Of a stretch of DNA of 64,000 bases, positions 1 through 7,750 are shown piece by piece. Position numbers and translations under genes: made by a program. The notes beneath the pieces were generated by a model. The model was not told where the DNA came from. It was given only the letters and a program-made list of their open reading frames with translations, and did no database searches. Each line of letters begins with the position of its first letter. The first letter of the stretch is position 1. This stretch comes from Halobaculum magnesiiphilum (lineage in GTDB: Archaea; Halobacteriota; Halobacteria; Halobacteriales; Haloferacaceae). The stretch spans positions 1,860,001 to 1,924,000 of the forward strand of contig NZ_CP081958.1 of the NCBI RefSeq assembly GCF_019823105.1. Direction: 5' to 3'.

Positions 1-984
1 ACCGACACCGACAACCGCGACCTCGCCGCCCTCGCGGTCGTGGGTGCCGTCGGCGACATGCAGGACGGCGACGGCGGCCTCTCGGGGGCCAACGAGGGGC
101 TCGTCGCCGACGCGGTCGCCGCCGGCGCGCTGGAGGAGGTGACCGACCTGGCGCTGTACGGCCGCCAGACCCGTCCGCTCCCCAAGCTGCTGGAGTACGC
201 CAGTGACGCCCGGATCCCGGGCATCTCGAACGACCAGGCCGGCGCCGTCGAGTTCCTCTCGGATCTCGACGTGCCGATGAAGGACGCCGACGGCGAGTGG
301 CGCCGGTGGGTCGACCTCGACGCCGACGAGCGCCGGACGGTCGCCAGCGCGCTCATCCGCCGTGCCGTCTCCTCGGGCGTCCCCAGCGAGCGCGTGGACT
401 CGCTCGTCGCCACCACCTACGTCCTCGCCGACGAGGAGCCCGGAACCGAGCTGCGCGACGTGAGCGAGTTCTCCACGCTGCTCAACGCGACCGCGCGCTA
501 CGAGCGCGCCGACGTGGGACTCGCCGTCTGTCTCGGCGACCGCGGCGAGGCGCTCGACCGCGCGCGAACCCTGCTTCGGAACCACCGCCGGAACCTCTCG
601 GAGGGGCTCCAGTGGGTGACCAACGAGGGCGTCGAGCGCGAGGAACACATTCAGTGGTTCGACGCCGGCACCCGGATCCGCGAGACGATCGTCGGCATCG
701 TCGCGGGGATGGCCGTCGGCGCCGACGGCGTCTCCGCCCGCAAGCCGATCGTCGCGTTCGCCGACAAGGGCGACGACGAGACGAAGGTCTCCGCAAGAGG
801 GAGCGGCTTCCTCGTCCGTCAGGGACTGGACCTGTCGGCGGTGATGCGCGAGGCCAGCCGCGCGGTCGGCGGCGACGGCGGCGGCCACGACGTGGCCGCG
901 GGCGCGACCATCCCGGCCGACGAACGTGAGACGTTCATCGCGACGGTCGACGAGCTCGTCGGCGAGCAGACATCCGGCGAGTGA
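1..984 (+). CDS. DHH/DHHA1 phosphoesterase, RecJ-like (5' truncated by window)
   Basis: The reading frame is open from base 1, so the N-terminal DHH metal-binding half lies outside the window. What is present is the end of the DHH domain (AVVGAVGDMQD) and the C-terminal DHHA1 nucleic-acid-binding domain with its GGGH-x3-AAG signature (GGGHDVAAGA, around base 880). Archaeal proteins of this type are single-strand-specific exonucleases or nanoRNase-like phosphoesterases; haloarchaea carry several paralogues, so the exact substrate cannot be given. The ATG at 40 is internal to the domain and is not the true start. The gene ends 40 bp before the convergent response-regulator gene. Confidence 0.85.
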   Translation, partial: TDTDNRDLAALAVVGAVGDMQDGDGGLSGANEGLVADAVAAGALEEVTDLALYGRQTRPLPKLLEYASDARIPGISNDQAGAVEFLSDLDVPMKDADGEWRRWVDLDADERRTVASALIRRAVSSGVPSERVDSLVATTYVLADEEPGTELRDVSEFSTLLNATARYERADVGLAVCLGDRGEALDRARTLLRNHRRNLSEGLQWVTNEGVEREEHIQWFDAGTRIRETIVGIVAGMAVGADGVSARKPIVAFADKGDDETKVSARGSGFLVRQGLDLSAVMREASRAVGGDGGGHDVAAGATIPADERETFIATVDELVGEQTSGE

Positions 985-1023
985 ACGCGCGGTCGCCTCG
1001 AGAGGCCGAGGACGGGTCCGGCG

Positions 1024-1602
1024 TCAGGCCGACTCGGACGTGGACGACGTGCCGAGGTCGCGAAACAGCATCCGGTAGTCGTCCGGCGAGAACGCGGACG
1101 CGAGGTCCTCCATCTCCGACTGCAGCGACTCGATGCGGTCGAGCAGGTCCTCGTACTCCGGCGAGGAGCGGAGTTCGGCCGGGGTCCGCTCTGCCTCGAG
1201 TACCGCCCGTTTCGTGACAAGCGAGGCGGTCTGCTGGAGGGTGTCGTCGTACTGGGCGCGCGTCCCCAGGCGTTCGACGGCCGACTGAATGTCGTCCCGG
1301 GTGGCGGGTTTCACGAGGTACAGGTCGAACCCCATCTCGACGATGTCGACGTCCGGCTCGACGGCGGTCACCATCGCGACCCGACAGTCGAGGCCGCGAT
1401 CGCGGATCGACGCGAGCACGTCGGCGCCGGAGGTGTCCGGAAGCCGTCGGTCGAGGAGTACCGCGTCGGTCGTGTCGTCGACGATGTCGAGTGCCTCAGC
1501 GCCCGTGTTCGCGACCGTGACGTCGTAGGTTCCCGAGAGGTATCCGCGATAGAGATCGGCCACCTCGGGTTCGTCTTCGACGATGAGCACGCGCCGTGTC
1601 AC
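1024..1602 (-). CDS. Response regulator with HalX domain
   Basis: This 192-residue protein has an N-terminal receiver domain (residues 1-115) with acidic pocket residues E9/D10, phosphoacceptor D51 in LLDRRLP and a conserved K in VKPAT. The C-terminal part (about 120-190) matches the HalX domain, a helical output module almost confined to haloarchaea. It has no DNA-binding domain that I can see. Such proteins usually receive phosphate from bacterial-type sensor kinases; no kinase is adjacent. On its own strand a TTTAAG box lies upstream of the start, but the motility palindrome found elsewhere in this window is absent here. It may act in signalling unrelated to motility. Confidence 0.85.
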   Translation of the reverse strand: MTRRVLIVEDEPEVADLYRGYLSGTYDVTVANTGAEALDIVDDTTDAVLLDRRLPDTSGADVLASIRDRGLDCRVAMVTAVEPDVDIVEMGFDLYLVKPATRDDIQSAVERLGTRAQYDDTLQQTASLVTKRAVLEAERTPAELRSSPEYEDLLDRIESLQSEMEDLASAFSPDDYRMLFRDLGTSSTSESA

Positions 1603-1817
1603 CGCGACCGACCCCCGACGTGCTCGACCCCGCCGTCAGTCATGTTCGTCAACCGGATGTGTTTGTGCTTAAAGCTATCGCACACTGATTCGGCCGCAGA
1701 AAGCTGTTATCGGGAATATGTGTGGGGATATACACTTTGTCCTCCCGGCTCCGATCGCGGTCGCGCCCTCGGCACACGGCGGAACCGTTTTCATTTGTGA
1801 GGACGGCGGATACCAAT

Positions 1818-2549
1818 ATGGTAGCCACTGTTCCGACCGGGATCGACGGGCTCGACTCCGTCCTCAACGGCGGTCTCGTCGAGAACGCGACGGTGCTCGT
1901 GAGCGGAAACCCCGGGACGGGGAAGTCCCTCTTCGGGATCCAGTACCTCTACAACGGCGTCATCGACCACGACGAACACGGGATCTACATCTCCTTCGAG
2001 GAGAACGCCGAGGACATCCGGCAGGCGGCCGAGTCGATCGGCTTCGACCGCTGGGGCGACCTCGTCGACGACGGGTCGATCAAGGTGTACGACAAACAGC
2101 ACATGCTCCGGGAGGGCGACTTCTCGTCGGCGCTCGACACGCTGTTGGAGGACTTCGCGAACGCCTCCTACGACCGGCTGGTGCTCGACTCGCTGACGAT
2201 GTTCTCGCTGTTCTTCGAGGACGAGAAGGAGAAGCGCACGTACCTCCTGAAGTTCTCGGACATCCTGAAGCAGAACGGCCTCACCTCGCTGCTCATCAAC
2301 GAGCAGGGGGCGGTGTTCCCCGAGACGGAGATCGGCCTGGAGAACTTCCTCACCGACGGGAACATCTACTTCATCCAGACGCCGACCGACTCCGGCGTCA
2401 ACCGCTACGTCTGGGTGGCGAAGATGCGCAAGCAGGACATCGACACCGACATCTTCCCGATGGAGATCGACGACGGCGGGATCAAGGTGTACGAGCGCGC
2501 GGGCGGCTTCTCGATGATGGGTCGCGACGGCCCGGACGCCGGGTTCTGA
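1818..2549 (+). CDS. KaiC-like RecA-superfamily ATPase (RAD55 family)
   Basis: The protein is 243 residues long if started at the ATG at 1818; an in-frame GTG at 1722 would add 32 residues that look like non-coding sequence. It is a single KaiC/RadA-type domain: Walker A at residues 30-37 (GNPGTGKS), Walker B in YDRLVLDS, and KaiC-like SFEE and INEQG segments. Haloarchaea carry several such proteins (CirA-CirD), and one near the archaellin genes has been linked to motility control in Haloferax; whether this is the CirA orthologue is inference from position. It is transcribed away from the response regulator and converges with the winged-helix gene at 2610-2951. Confidence 0.8.
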   Translation: MVATVPTGIDGLDSVLNGGLVENATVLVSGNPGTGKSLFGIQYLYNGVIDHDEHGIYISFEENAEDIRQAAESIGFDRWGDLVDDGSIKVYDKQHMLREGDFSSALDTLLEDFANASYDRLVLDSLTMFSLFFEDEKEKRTYLLKFSDILKQNGLTSLLINEQGAVFPETEIGLENFLTDGNIYFIQTPTDSGVNRYVWVAKMRKQDIDTDIFPMEIDDGGIKVYERAGGFSMMGRDGPDAGF

Positions 2550-2609
2550 GCGCGGGCTCGCCGTATCCGACCTCGGCGATCGCCGCTCGCGGTCGCGGTT
2601 CGGGTCCGA

Positions 2610-2951
2610 TCAGCCGTCGGTCATCGTCCGCCACACGTCGTCGAGCTTGTTCTTCACCTCGGATCGCTCCTCCAATTCGACGGTCAGCCCGTCCCGGAAC
2701 GTCACGTTCACGCCGTCGACGCACCGGCGGTACACCTTGATCCGGCGGTGTTCGTCCGAGAGCGGACGGTCGTGCAGCTCCAACAGCTCGGTGTTCTCCA
2801 ACTCGTTGATGCGGCGGTAACAGGTGGCGATCGGCACGTCGAGCTGATCCGAGAGCTCCTGTGCCGACTTCGGCTCGCCCGCCGCGTCGAGGATCTCGGG
2901 GTTGTACTTGTTCCCCAGCACCTCGATGATCTCCTCGTCGTCCGCAGGCAT
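2610..2951 (-). CDS. Winged-helix transcriptional regulator, divergent from archaellins
   Basis: This 113-residue protein starts at the ATG at 2951; the longer in-frame extension to 3137 runs through the promoter region and is rejected. Residues 10-70 form an ArsR/MarR-like winged helix ([24 protein letters not shown], in two pieces helix-turn-recognition helix), followed by a short beta-rich C-terminus. A TATA-like CTTATC hexamer (2982-2977 on the minus strand) lies 31 nt before the ATG, so the mRNA is probably leaderless. Its location back-to-back with arlA1 makes it a candidate regulator of archaellin genes. That role is inferred from position only, and its own promoter lacks the motility palindrome. 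Confidence 0.75.
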   Translation of the reverse strand: MPADDEEIIEVLGNKYNPEILDAAGEPKSAQELSDQLDVPIATCYRRINELENTELLELHDRPLSDEHRRIKVYRRCVDGVNVTFRDGLTVELEERSEVKNKLDDVWRTMTDG

Positions 2952-3038
2952 GGCTCTCAATACTGATTGTGTGCATGATAAGCGTACCGCCTTCATCCCG
3001 GCTCCCTCCCCTGAATTCGAGCCCACCCTCCCCGATAC

Positions 3039-3099
3039 TATCGTCGGCGATACTCTCAAGTCAGATATCTTTTCTGATATGCGGCGCCGTAGGTTTAAT
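3039..3099 (+). promoter_or_regulatory. Archaellin promoter with two palindromic operators
   Basis: Two 14-bp palindromes lie upstream of arlA1: TATCG-N4-CGATA at 3039-3052 (perfect arms) and TATCT-N4-TGATA at 3066-3079. Exactly 14 bp after the second comes a TATA-like TTTAAT (3094-3099). The start codon is 73 nt beyond the TATA start, so this transcript should carry a leader of about 45 nt, unlike the other motility promoters. The same palindrome-N14-TATA layout recurs before cheY, arlCE, arlI, cheW/cheB and others in the window. Confidence 0.7.
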
Positions 3100-3166
3100 A
3101 GTCGATTCCGAGTCGTCGGCGCCACTGCCCGGCCCACGGCGGGTCAGGGACCGAGAGAACCACACA

Positions 3167-3754
3167 ATGTTCGAATTCATCACGGACGAGGAAGAGCGCG
3201 GGCAGGTCGGTATCGGGACACTCATCGTGTTCATCGCGATGGTGCTGGTGGCGGCGATCGCCGCCGGCGTCCTGATCAACACCGCGGGATTCCTCCAAAG
3301 TAAGTCACAGGAAACGGGTCAACAGAGCAGTAAACAGGTCAGCAATCGCCTTCAGGAGGTCGTGACCGTCGGGCAGGTGTCCGGTAGCGAGGTCACCGCG
3401 GTGAACGTGACGGTGACGCAGGCGCCCGGCGCCGGCGAGATCGACCTGGAGAACGCGACGATCAACTGGATCGGGCCGTCCGGGACGGAGACGCTGACGC
3501 ACAACTCCTCCGGAGCGGACGGGTGGGAGTTCACCACCGTAGCGGTCAAGAACACCGACGACTCGAACACGGTCCTCAACGATGCAGACGACCGGTTCAA
3601 CATCAACTTCGATCTCGGCGCCAGCAACGGCCCCGGTAACCTGCAGGAGGGACAGTCGGTGACGATCAAGATCAACACGATGGCCGGCGCGACCACGAGC
3701 ATCCGCTTCACGGTGCCCGAGTCGCTCGGTCAAAAGACCGCGGTCGAACTGTAA
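3167..3754 (+). CDS. arlA1: Archaellin ArlA1 (major archaellum filament subunit)
   Basis: This 195-residue archaellin is a structural subunit of the archaellum filament. The N-terminus has a class III (type IV pilin-like) signal: charged EEERG, predicted PibD/ArlK cleavage after G, then [18 protein letters not shown], the hydrophobic helix that packs in the filament core. The rest is the surface beta domain, with several N-glycosylation sequons (for example NVT, NAT, NSS). The ATG at 3167 was chosen because it places the signal at the N-terminus; longer in-frame upstream sequence includes the promoter. It is followed after 2 nt by arlA2, so the two are co-transcribed. Its first 65 residues are nearly identical to those of ArlA2. 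Confidence 0.95.
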   Translation: MFEFITDEEERGQVGIGTLIVFIAMVLVAAIAAGVLINTAGFLQSKSQETGQQSSKQVSNRLQEVVTVGQVSGSEVTAVNVTVTQAPGAGEIDLENATINWIGPSGTETLTHNSSGADGWEFTTVAVKNTDDSNTVLNDADDRFNINFDLGASNGPGNLQEGQSVTIKINTMAGATTSIRFTVPESLGQKTAVEL

Positions 3755-3756
3755 CC

Positions 3757-4356
3757 ATGTTCGAGTTCATCACCGAGGAGGAAGAGCGCGGCCAGGTCGG
3801 TATCGGGACGCTCATCGTGTTCATCGCGATGGTGCTCGTGGCGGCGATCGCCGCGGGTGTCCTGATCAACACCGCGGGCTTCCTCCAGAGCAAGTCACAG
3901 GAGACCGGCCAGCAGTCCAGCAAGCAGGTCAGCAACCGCCTCCAGGAGGTCGTCACGACCGGAACCGTCAACCAATCTACCAACGTCATCGAGGCGGTGA
4001 ACGTGACGGTGACGCAGGCGCCCGGCGCCGGCGAGATCGACCTGGAGAACGCGACGATCACCTGGATCGGTCCGGAGGGCACGTTCATCCTCAACCACGA
4101 GAACGCGAGCACGCAGGTGGACGACTCGTTCACCACGTCCGTCGTGAAGAACGCGGAGGGCTCGCCCACCGTGCTCAACGATCCGGACGACCGGTTCGAC
4201 ATCAACTTCGATCTCACCGCAAGCAGCGACGAGCCGAACCTCCTCGAGGAGGGCGACGAGGTGACGATCAAGATCAACACGATGTCCGGCGCGACGACGA
4301 CGATCCGCTTCACCGTGCCCGAATCGCTCGGGCAGAAGGAAGGCGTCGAGCTGTAA
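3757..4356 (+). CDS. arlA2: Archaellin ArlA2
   Basis: This is the second archaellin, 199 residues, separated from arlA1 by only two bases. The N-terminal signal and core helix are almost the same as in ArlA1 (one D to E change before [12 protein letters not shown]), and the C-terminus ([12 protein letters not shown]) is also shared, while the middle surface domain differs. Sequons such as NVT, NAT and NAS suggest N-glycosylation. Haloarchaea often carry tandem archaellins, one major and one minor or alternative subunit that alters filament properties; which is which here cannot be told from sequence. No separate promoter is visible in the 2-nt gap. Confidence 0.94.
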   Translation: MFEFITEEEERGQVGIGTLIVFIAMVLVAAIAAGVLINTAGFLQSKSQETGQQSSKQVSNRLQEVVTTGTVNQSTNVIEAVNVTVTQAPGAGEIDLENATITWIGPEGTFILNHENASTQVDDSFTTSVVKNAEGSPTVLNDPDDRFDINFDLTASSDEPNLLEEGDEVTIKINTMSGATTTIRFTVPESLGQKEGVEL

Positions 4357-4412
4357 GCCGGCCGCATCGAACGCGACTACACTTTTTACCGCACGCCACA
4401 GAACACCGAACC

Positions 4413-5360
4413 ATGAGCGACGACGCGCCGCGCGGAAACCCCGGCGTCGACCCGGACGACCTCGACATCTCGAAAAGCGAGTACGTCCGCGAGCTGGGCG
4501 ACGACCGGTATGTCGTCTCGCCCGGGCGTCGTCAGCCGCAGCAGCCGCCGGAGGAGGACCGAACGGAGGAGCCGTCGGACGACGCGGGCGGCGACGCCGA
4601 TGCCGGTGCGGACGCGGCGGAGGACCCCGATGTCGCGTCGACGGCCGAATCGGTCCGCCGAGGGCTCTCGCGGACGGATGGTCCCGGCGCCGCCGACGCG
4701 CCGGCGGACACGGCGGAGTCGTCCCCGCCGTCCCCGTCCGGGTCGCCGCCCCCGGACTCGTCCCACGCTGTCGGGGACGCGACGCGGCGATCGGACGACC
4801 CGACCCGCGGCGACGACGGGCTTCCGGGCGATCCGACGACGGACGACCAGCCGACGACGGACGACCGACCGTCGGCCGACGACCGCGCCGAATCCGGTGG
4901 TGGGTCGGGTGGCGAGTCGGGTGTCGAATCCGGCCCCCGGGATCGCCCGGCCTCACACGCCCGTCGGGGGGCACCACGGGGGGAAACGCCCGCCTCGTCG
5001 GCCGACCTCGACGCCGGGGCGGTCGGGGAGTGGCTCGCCGCCTCGCTCGCTGACACCGAGTTCGCGTACGGCTTCGACGCGACGCTCTCGCTCGACGGCC
5101 GCACGGCGCGCCACCGGATGGCCTCCGACGACGTGGGCGAGACCTTCGAGACGCTCGTGACTTGGTTCGCGGACGCCGCCGGCGGCGACACGCCCACGGA
5201 GGACGCGCTCGGGATCCTCCTGGCCGGGATGGACACCGGCCCGCGACTCTCGCCCAACGCCGTCCGCTCGGCGCTGGCCGGACTGGGCGTCTCCCGCGGC
5301 GACTCGGTCGAGGACGTGCTCGCGGCGATCGAGGAGGCGGGCGGCCTCCGACTGGAGTGA
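4413..5360 (+). CDS. Conserved haloarchaeal protein of unknown function between archaellins and cheY
   Basis: This 315-residue protein has no family I can name with certainty. Residues 1-35 form a short conserved-looking segment (DDLDISKSEYVRELGDDRY). Residues 35-195 are a low-complexity linker rich in Asp, Ser, Pro and Thr, presumably disordered. The last 120 residues are a compact, partly helical domain ending in DSVEDVLAAIEEAGGLRLE. There is no signal peptide or membrane segment, so it should be cytosolic. It lies 56 nt after arlA2 on the same strand and may be part of the archaellin transcript. By position it may have a motility role, but no motif supports a particular one. Confidence 0.75.
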   Translation: MSDDAPRGNPGVDPDDLDISKSEYVRELGDDRYVVSPGRRQPQQPPEEDRTEEPSDDAGGDADAGADAAEDPDVASTAESVRRGLSRTDGPGAADAPADTAESSPPSPSGSPPPDSSHAVGDATRRSDDPTRGDDGLPGDPTTDDQPTTDDRPSADDRAESGGGSGGESGVESGPRDRPASHARRGAPRGETPASSADLDAGAVGEWLAASLADTEFAYGFDATLSLDGRTARHRMASDDVGETFETLVTWFADAAGGDTPTEDALGILLAGMDTGPRLSPNAVRSALAGLGVSRGDSVEDVLAAIEEAGGLRLE

Positions 5361-5425
5361 CGCCGGCGCGTCGCGCGAGCCGACCGCGGTCGGCCCGCGA
5401 CGCCGCGTCGCCGCCGAACTCCCGT

Positions 5426-5459
5426 TTTCACGCCTGATACCCGCGGGGGAGCGTTTATC
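5426..5459 (+). promoter_or_regulatory. cheY promoter with motility palindrome
   Basis: TTTCA-N4-TGATA occupies 5426-5439. Fourteen bases later comes the TATA-like TTTATC (5454-5459), and the cheY ATG at 5486 is 32 nt after the start of that box, which fits a leaderless transcript. Confidence 0.65.
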
Positions 5460-5485
5460 ATCGCCGTCGGGTGGATGTTCACCAT

Positions 5486-5848
5486 ATGCCGACCAGCGTT
5501 CTGATCGCGGACGACTCGGAGTTCATGCGGAACCTCCTGCGGGAGATCCTCGAGGGGGAGTTCGAGATCGTCGGCGAGGCCGAGAACGGCGTGGAGGCGG
5601 TCGACCTCTACGGCGAGCACGCGCCCGACATCGTGATGATGGACATCGTCATGCCGATCCGCAACGGGATCGAGGCGACCACCGAGATCACGGAGGAGCA
5701 CCCCGACGCGAGCGTCATCATGTGCACCAGCGTCGGGCAGGAGGAGAAGATGAAGGCCGCCATCAAGGCGGGCGCCGAGGGGTACATCACGAAACCGTTC
5801 CAGAAGCCGAACGTGCTCGAAGCCATCAACGACGTCGTCCCCGCGTAG
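5486..5848 (+). CDS. cheY: CheY chemotaxis response regulator
   Basis: This 121-residue protein is a single receiver domain. D9/D10 form the acid pocket, D53 (MMDIVMP) is the phosphoacceptor, and K103 or thereabouts lies in ITKPF. Phosphorylated by CheA, archaeal CheY acts on the archaellum switch through CheF adaptors and the ArlCE complex rather than through FliM. The ATG at 5486 was chosen over the ATG at 5471, because the five extra residues (MDVHH) are not receiver-like and 5486 fits the TATA spacing. It is followed after 2 nt by cheC, so cheY-cheC-cheD form an operon. Confidence 0.95.
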   Translation: MPTSVLIADDSEFMRNLLREILEGEFEIVGEAENGVEAVDLYGEHAPDIVMMDIVMPIRNGIEATTEITEEHPDASVIMCTSVGQEEKMKAAIKAGAEGYITKPFQKPNVLEAINDVVPA

Positions 5849-5850
5849 GG

Positions 5851-7050
5851 ATGTACGTCGACATCCAGTCGCTGGGGGAGTTCTCCGATCTCGCGAGCCA
5901 GGGCGCCGACCGGGCCGCCGACGCGCTCGGGCAGCTCGCCGGCGCGAACGTGTACGTCGACGTGACCGACGTGACGCTGATGGCAGCCGGCGACCTGCGG
6001 GAGTCGTTCGCCGGTCGGGAGTTCGTCGGCGTCGAGATCGGGCTGCAGGGCGGGATCAGCGGGCAGACCGTGATGGCGTTCGAGCTGGAGGCCGCGGAGA
6101 GCCTCGTCGAGCGGCTGATGCCCGGCGGCGGCGACGGCGAGTTCGTCAGGAGCGGCGTCACCGAGGCGGGCAACATCATGACCTCGGGGTTCATCGACGG
6201 CTGGGCCGACCACCTCGGCGTCGGCATCGACATGACGCCGCCCTCGTACGTCCGGGCGTCGGGGACCGACATCCTCCCGGACGGCGCGTTCGACGACGAC
6301 AGACAGGGCGTGTTCATGTTCGAGTCGCAGGTCTCCTCGATGGACGAGGACCTCGAGTTCGCGATCTACATGCTGCCCGAGTACGCCGGCTTCACCGACA
6401 TGCTCGGCCACGACGGCCCCGTCGGCGAGTCCGGCGACGCGGTTCCGGTGAACAAGCTGCCGACGTTCAACGAGATGACCCGGCAGGGCGCGTCGTCGGC
6501 CGCCGACAACATCACGATGATGACCGGCACCGAGACGGACGTGGACGTGTCGCGCCTGCGGTTCGTCCCGGTGCAGGACGTGCCCTCCGAACTCGGGAAG
6601 GAAACGGTCGCCGGGACGGTGTTCGAGCTTCACGGCGACCCGAGCGGCTACCTCGCCATCCTCTTCGACGAGGCCTCGGCCGAGGAGGTCGCCGGCGGGA
6701 TGATCCCCACAGAGACCGAGCCCGGGATCGGCGACATGGAGAAGGGCGCGCTGCGGGAGCTGGGCAACATCATGACCTCGGGGTTCATCGACGGCTGGGC
6801 GAACGTGCTCGGCACGAGCATCGAGCACACCCCGCCGCAGTTCGTCCACGACATGGGCTCGGCGGTGATGAGCCCGCTCGTGAGCCGGCTCGGGAAGACG
6901 CAGGACCACGCGTTCATCATCGACTCGACGGTCCGAACCCCCGACGGCAACGTCCGGTGTGACATCTACGCCCTCCCCGACCAGCGCGAGCTGGCCGCGG
7001 CGCTGGACCGCATCGAACCCGCCGCGACCGACGGCGGCCTTCCCCGGTGA
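5851..7050 (+). CDS. cheC: CheC, tandem-duplicated CheY-P phosphatase/adaptation protein
   Basis: This protein of 399 residues is about twice the usual CheC length. Each half carries one intact CheC/CheX active-site signature E-x2-N (E105/N108 and E303/N306, both followed by IMTSGFIDGWA) and one degenerate site (DLASQG near residue 13; EMTRQG near 208, in which the Asn is replaced). CheC proteins dephosphorylate CheY-P and bind CheD to control receptor adaptation. The gene starts 2 nt after cheY, and cheD follows with a GTG 7 nt after its stop. The duplication with one working site per half suggests fusion of two CheC copies followed by loss of the redundant sites. Confidence 0.92.
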   Translation: MYVDIQSLGEFSDLASQGADRAADALGQLAGANVYVDVTDVTLMAAGDLRESFAGREFVGVEIGLQGGISGQTVMAFELEAAESLVERLMPGGGDGEFVRSGVTEAGNIMTSGFIDGWADHLGVGIDMTPPSYVRASGTDILPDGAFDDDRQGVFMFESQVSSMDEDLEFAIYMLPEYAGFTDMLGHDGPVGESGDAVPVNKLPTFNEMTRQGASSAADNITMMTGTETDVDVSRLRFVPVQDVPSELGKETVAGTVFELHGDPSGYLAILFDEASAEEVAGGMIPTETEPGIGDMEKGALRELGNIMTSGFIDGWANVLGTSIEHTPPQFVHDMGSAVMSPLVSRLGKTQDHAFIIDSTVRTPDGNVRCDIYALPDQRELAAALDRIEPAATDGGLPR

Positions 7051-7057
7051 GCCCGCC

Positions 7058-7597
7058 GTGAGCCCGACCGGCTCGCCGAACGCGGGGACGCCGTCCGCGC
7101 AGCCGGCGCTCGATCGGTCCGCTCCGCGCCGGAAGGTCGGGCTCTCGGACGCGGCGGTGGCGACCGACGGCGCGGTGTTGGTCACCAGCGGGCTCGGGTC
7201 CTGCCTCGGGGTCGCGCTGCACGACCCGAACGTCGGCGTCGGCGGCCTCCTCCACGCGATGCTTCCGGCGTCCGACGGGCGCCCGGGCGCCCCCGAGAAG
7301 TTCGTCGTCGACGGCATCGACGCGACCGTCGCCGCGATGGTCGACGCCGGCGCCGACCCCGACGGACTCCGCGCGAAAACCGCCGGCGCGGCCGGGATGA
7401 TCGAGTTCGAGACCGGCGGCGCCGACGGATCGGTCGGCGACCGAAACGTCGCGGCCGCGGAGGCGGCACTGCGCGACCGCGGGATCCCCGTCGTCGGGAC
7501 GGACACCGGCGGCGCCCGCGGCCGGTCGCTCCGGTTCGACACGGCCACGGGCGCGCTGCACGTCTCCTACGCCGGCGGCGAGACGGTCGTGTTGTAA
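7058..7597 (+). CDS. cheD: CheD receptor glutamine deamidase
   Basis: This 179-residue CheD deamidates glutamines in chemotaxis transducers and is modulated by CheC. The catalytic residues are visible: T43 in VLVTSG, C49 in LGSCLGVALHDP and H66 in GGLLHAMLP. The start is taken as the GTG at 7058, which lies just after the cheC stop and gives a normal length; the upstream in-frame sequence overlaps cheC. The N-terminal 20 residues (Pro/Ser/Ala-rich) are not conserved-looking. It is the last gene of the cheY-cheC-cheD group; a 153-nt gap with the next motility promoter separates it from arlCE. Confidence 0.92.
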   Translation: MSPTGSPNAGTPSAQPALDRSAPRRKVGLSDAAVATDGAVLVTSGLGSCLGVALHDPNVGVGGLLHAMLPASDGRPGAPEKFVVDGIDATVAAMVDAGADPDGLRAKTAGAAGMIEFETGGADGSVGDRNVAAAEAALRDRGIPVVGTDTGGARGRSLRFDTATGALHVSYAGGETVVL

Positions 7598-7691
7598 CTC
7601 GGGTCCGCAGCCGACCTCAGATCGACTCGCTGTCACGTTATCCCGGCGCTCCAGAACCGAGATCGGGCACGAGACCCGCCGAACAAACCGT

Positions 7692-7725
7692 TATCGGGCA
7701 CGATAATCCGCGGGATGGGTTTAAG
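7692..7725 (+). promoter_or_regulatory. arlCE promoter with motility palindrome
   Basis: TATCG-N4-CGATA (7692-7705) is a perfect palindrome, and one flanking base pair on each side extends the match (TTATCG/CGATAA). After 14 bp comes the TATA-like TTTAAG (7720-7725). The arlCE ATG at 7751 is 31 nt from the start of that box. The 50 bp here resemble the arlI promoter (11091-11124 and downstream) far beyond the operator, including shared GGGTTTAAG and TCGTTCG segments. Confidence 0.7.
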
Positions 7726-7750
7726 TTTCGTTCGGGGGTGTTCAGGGGTA

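Noticed and set aside
1700..1740. A TATCG half-site and TGTTATC upstream of the KaiC-like gene at 1818
   Set aside because: The right arm is missing and no TATA-like box lies 14 bp downstream at a sensible distance from the start codon, so it is not counted with the motility operators.
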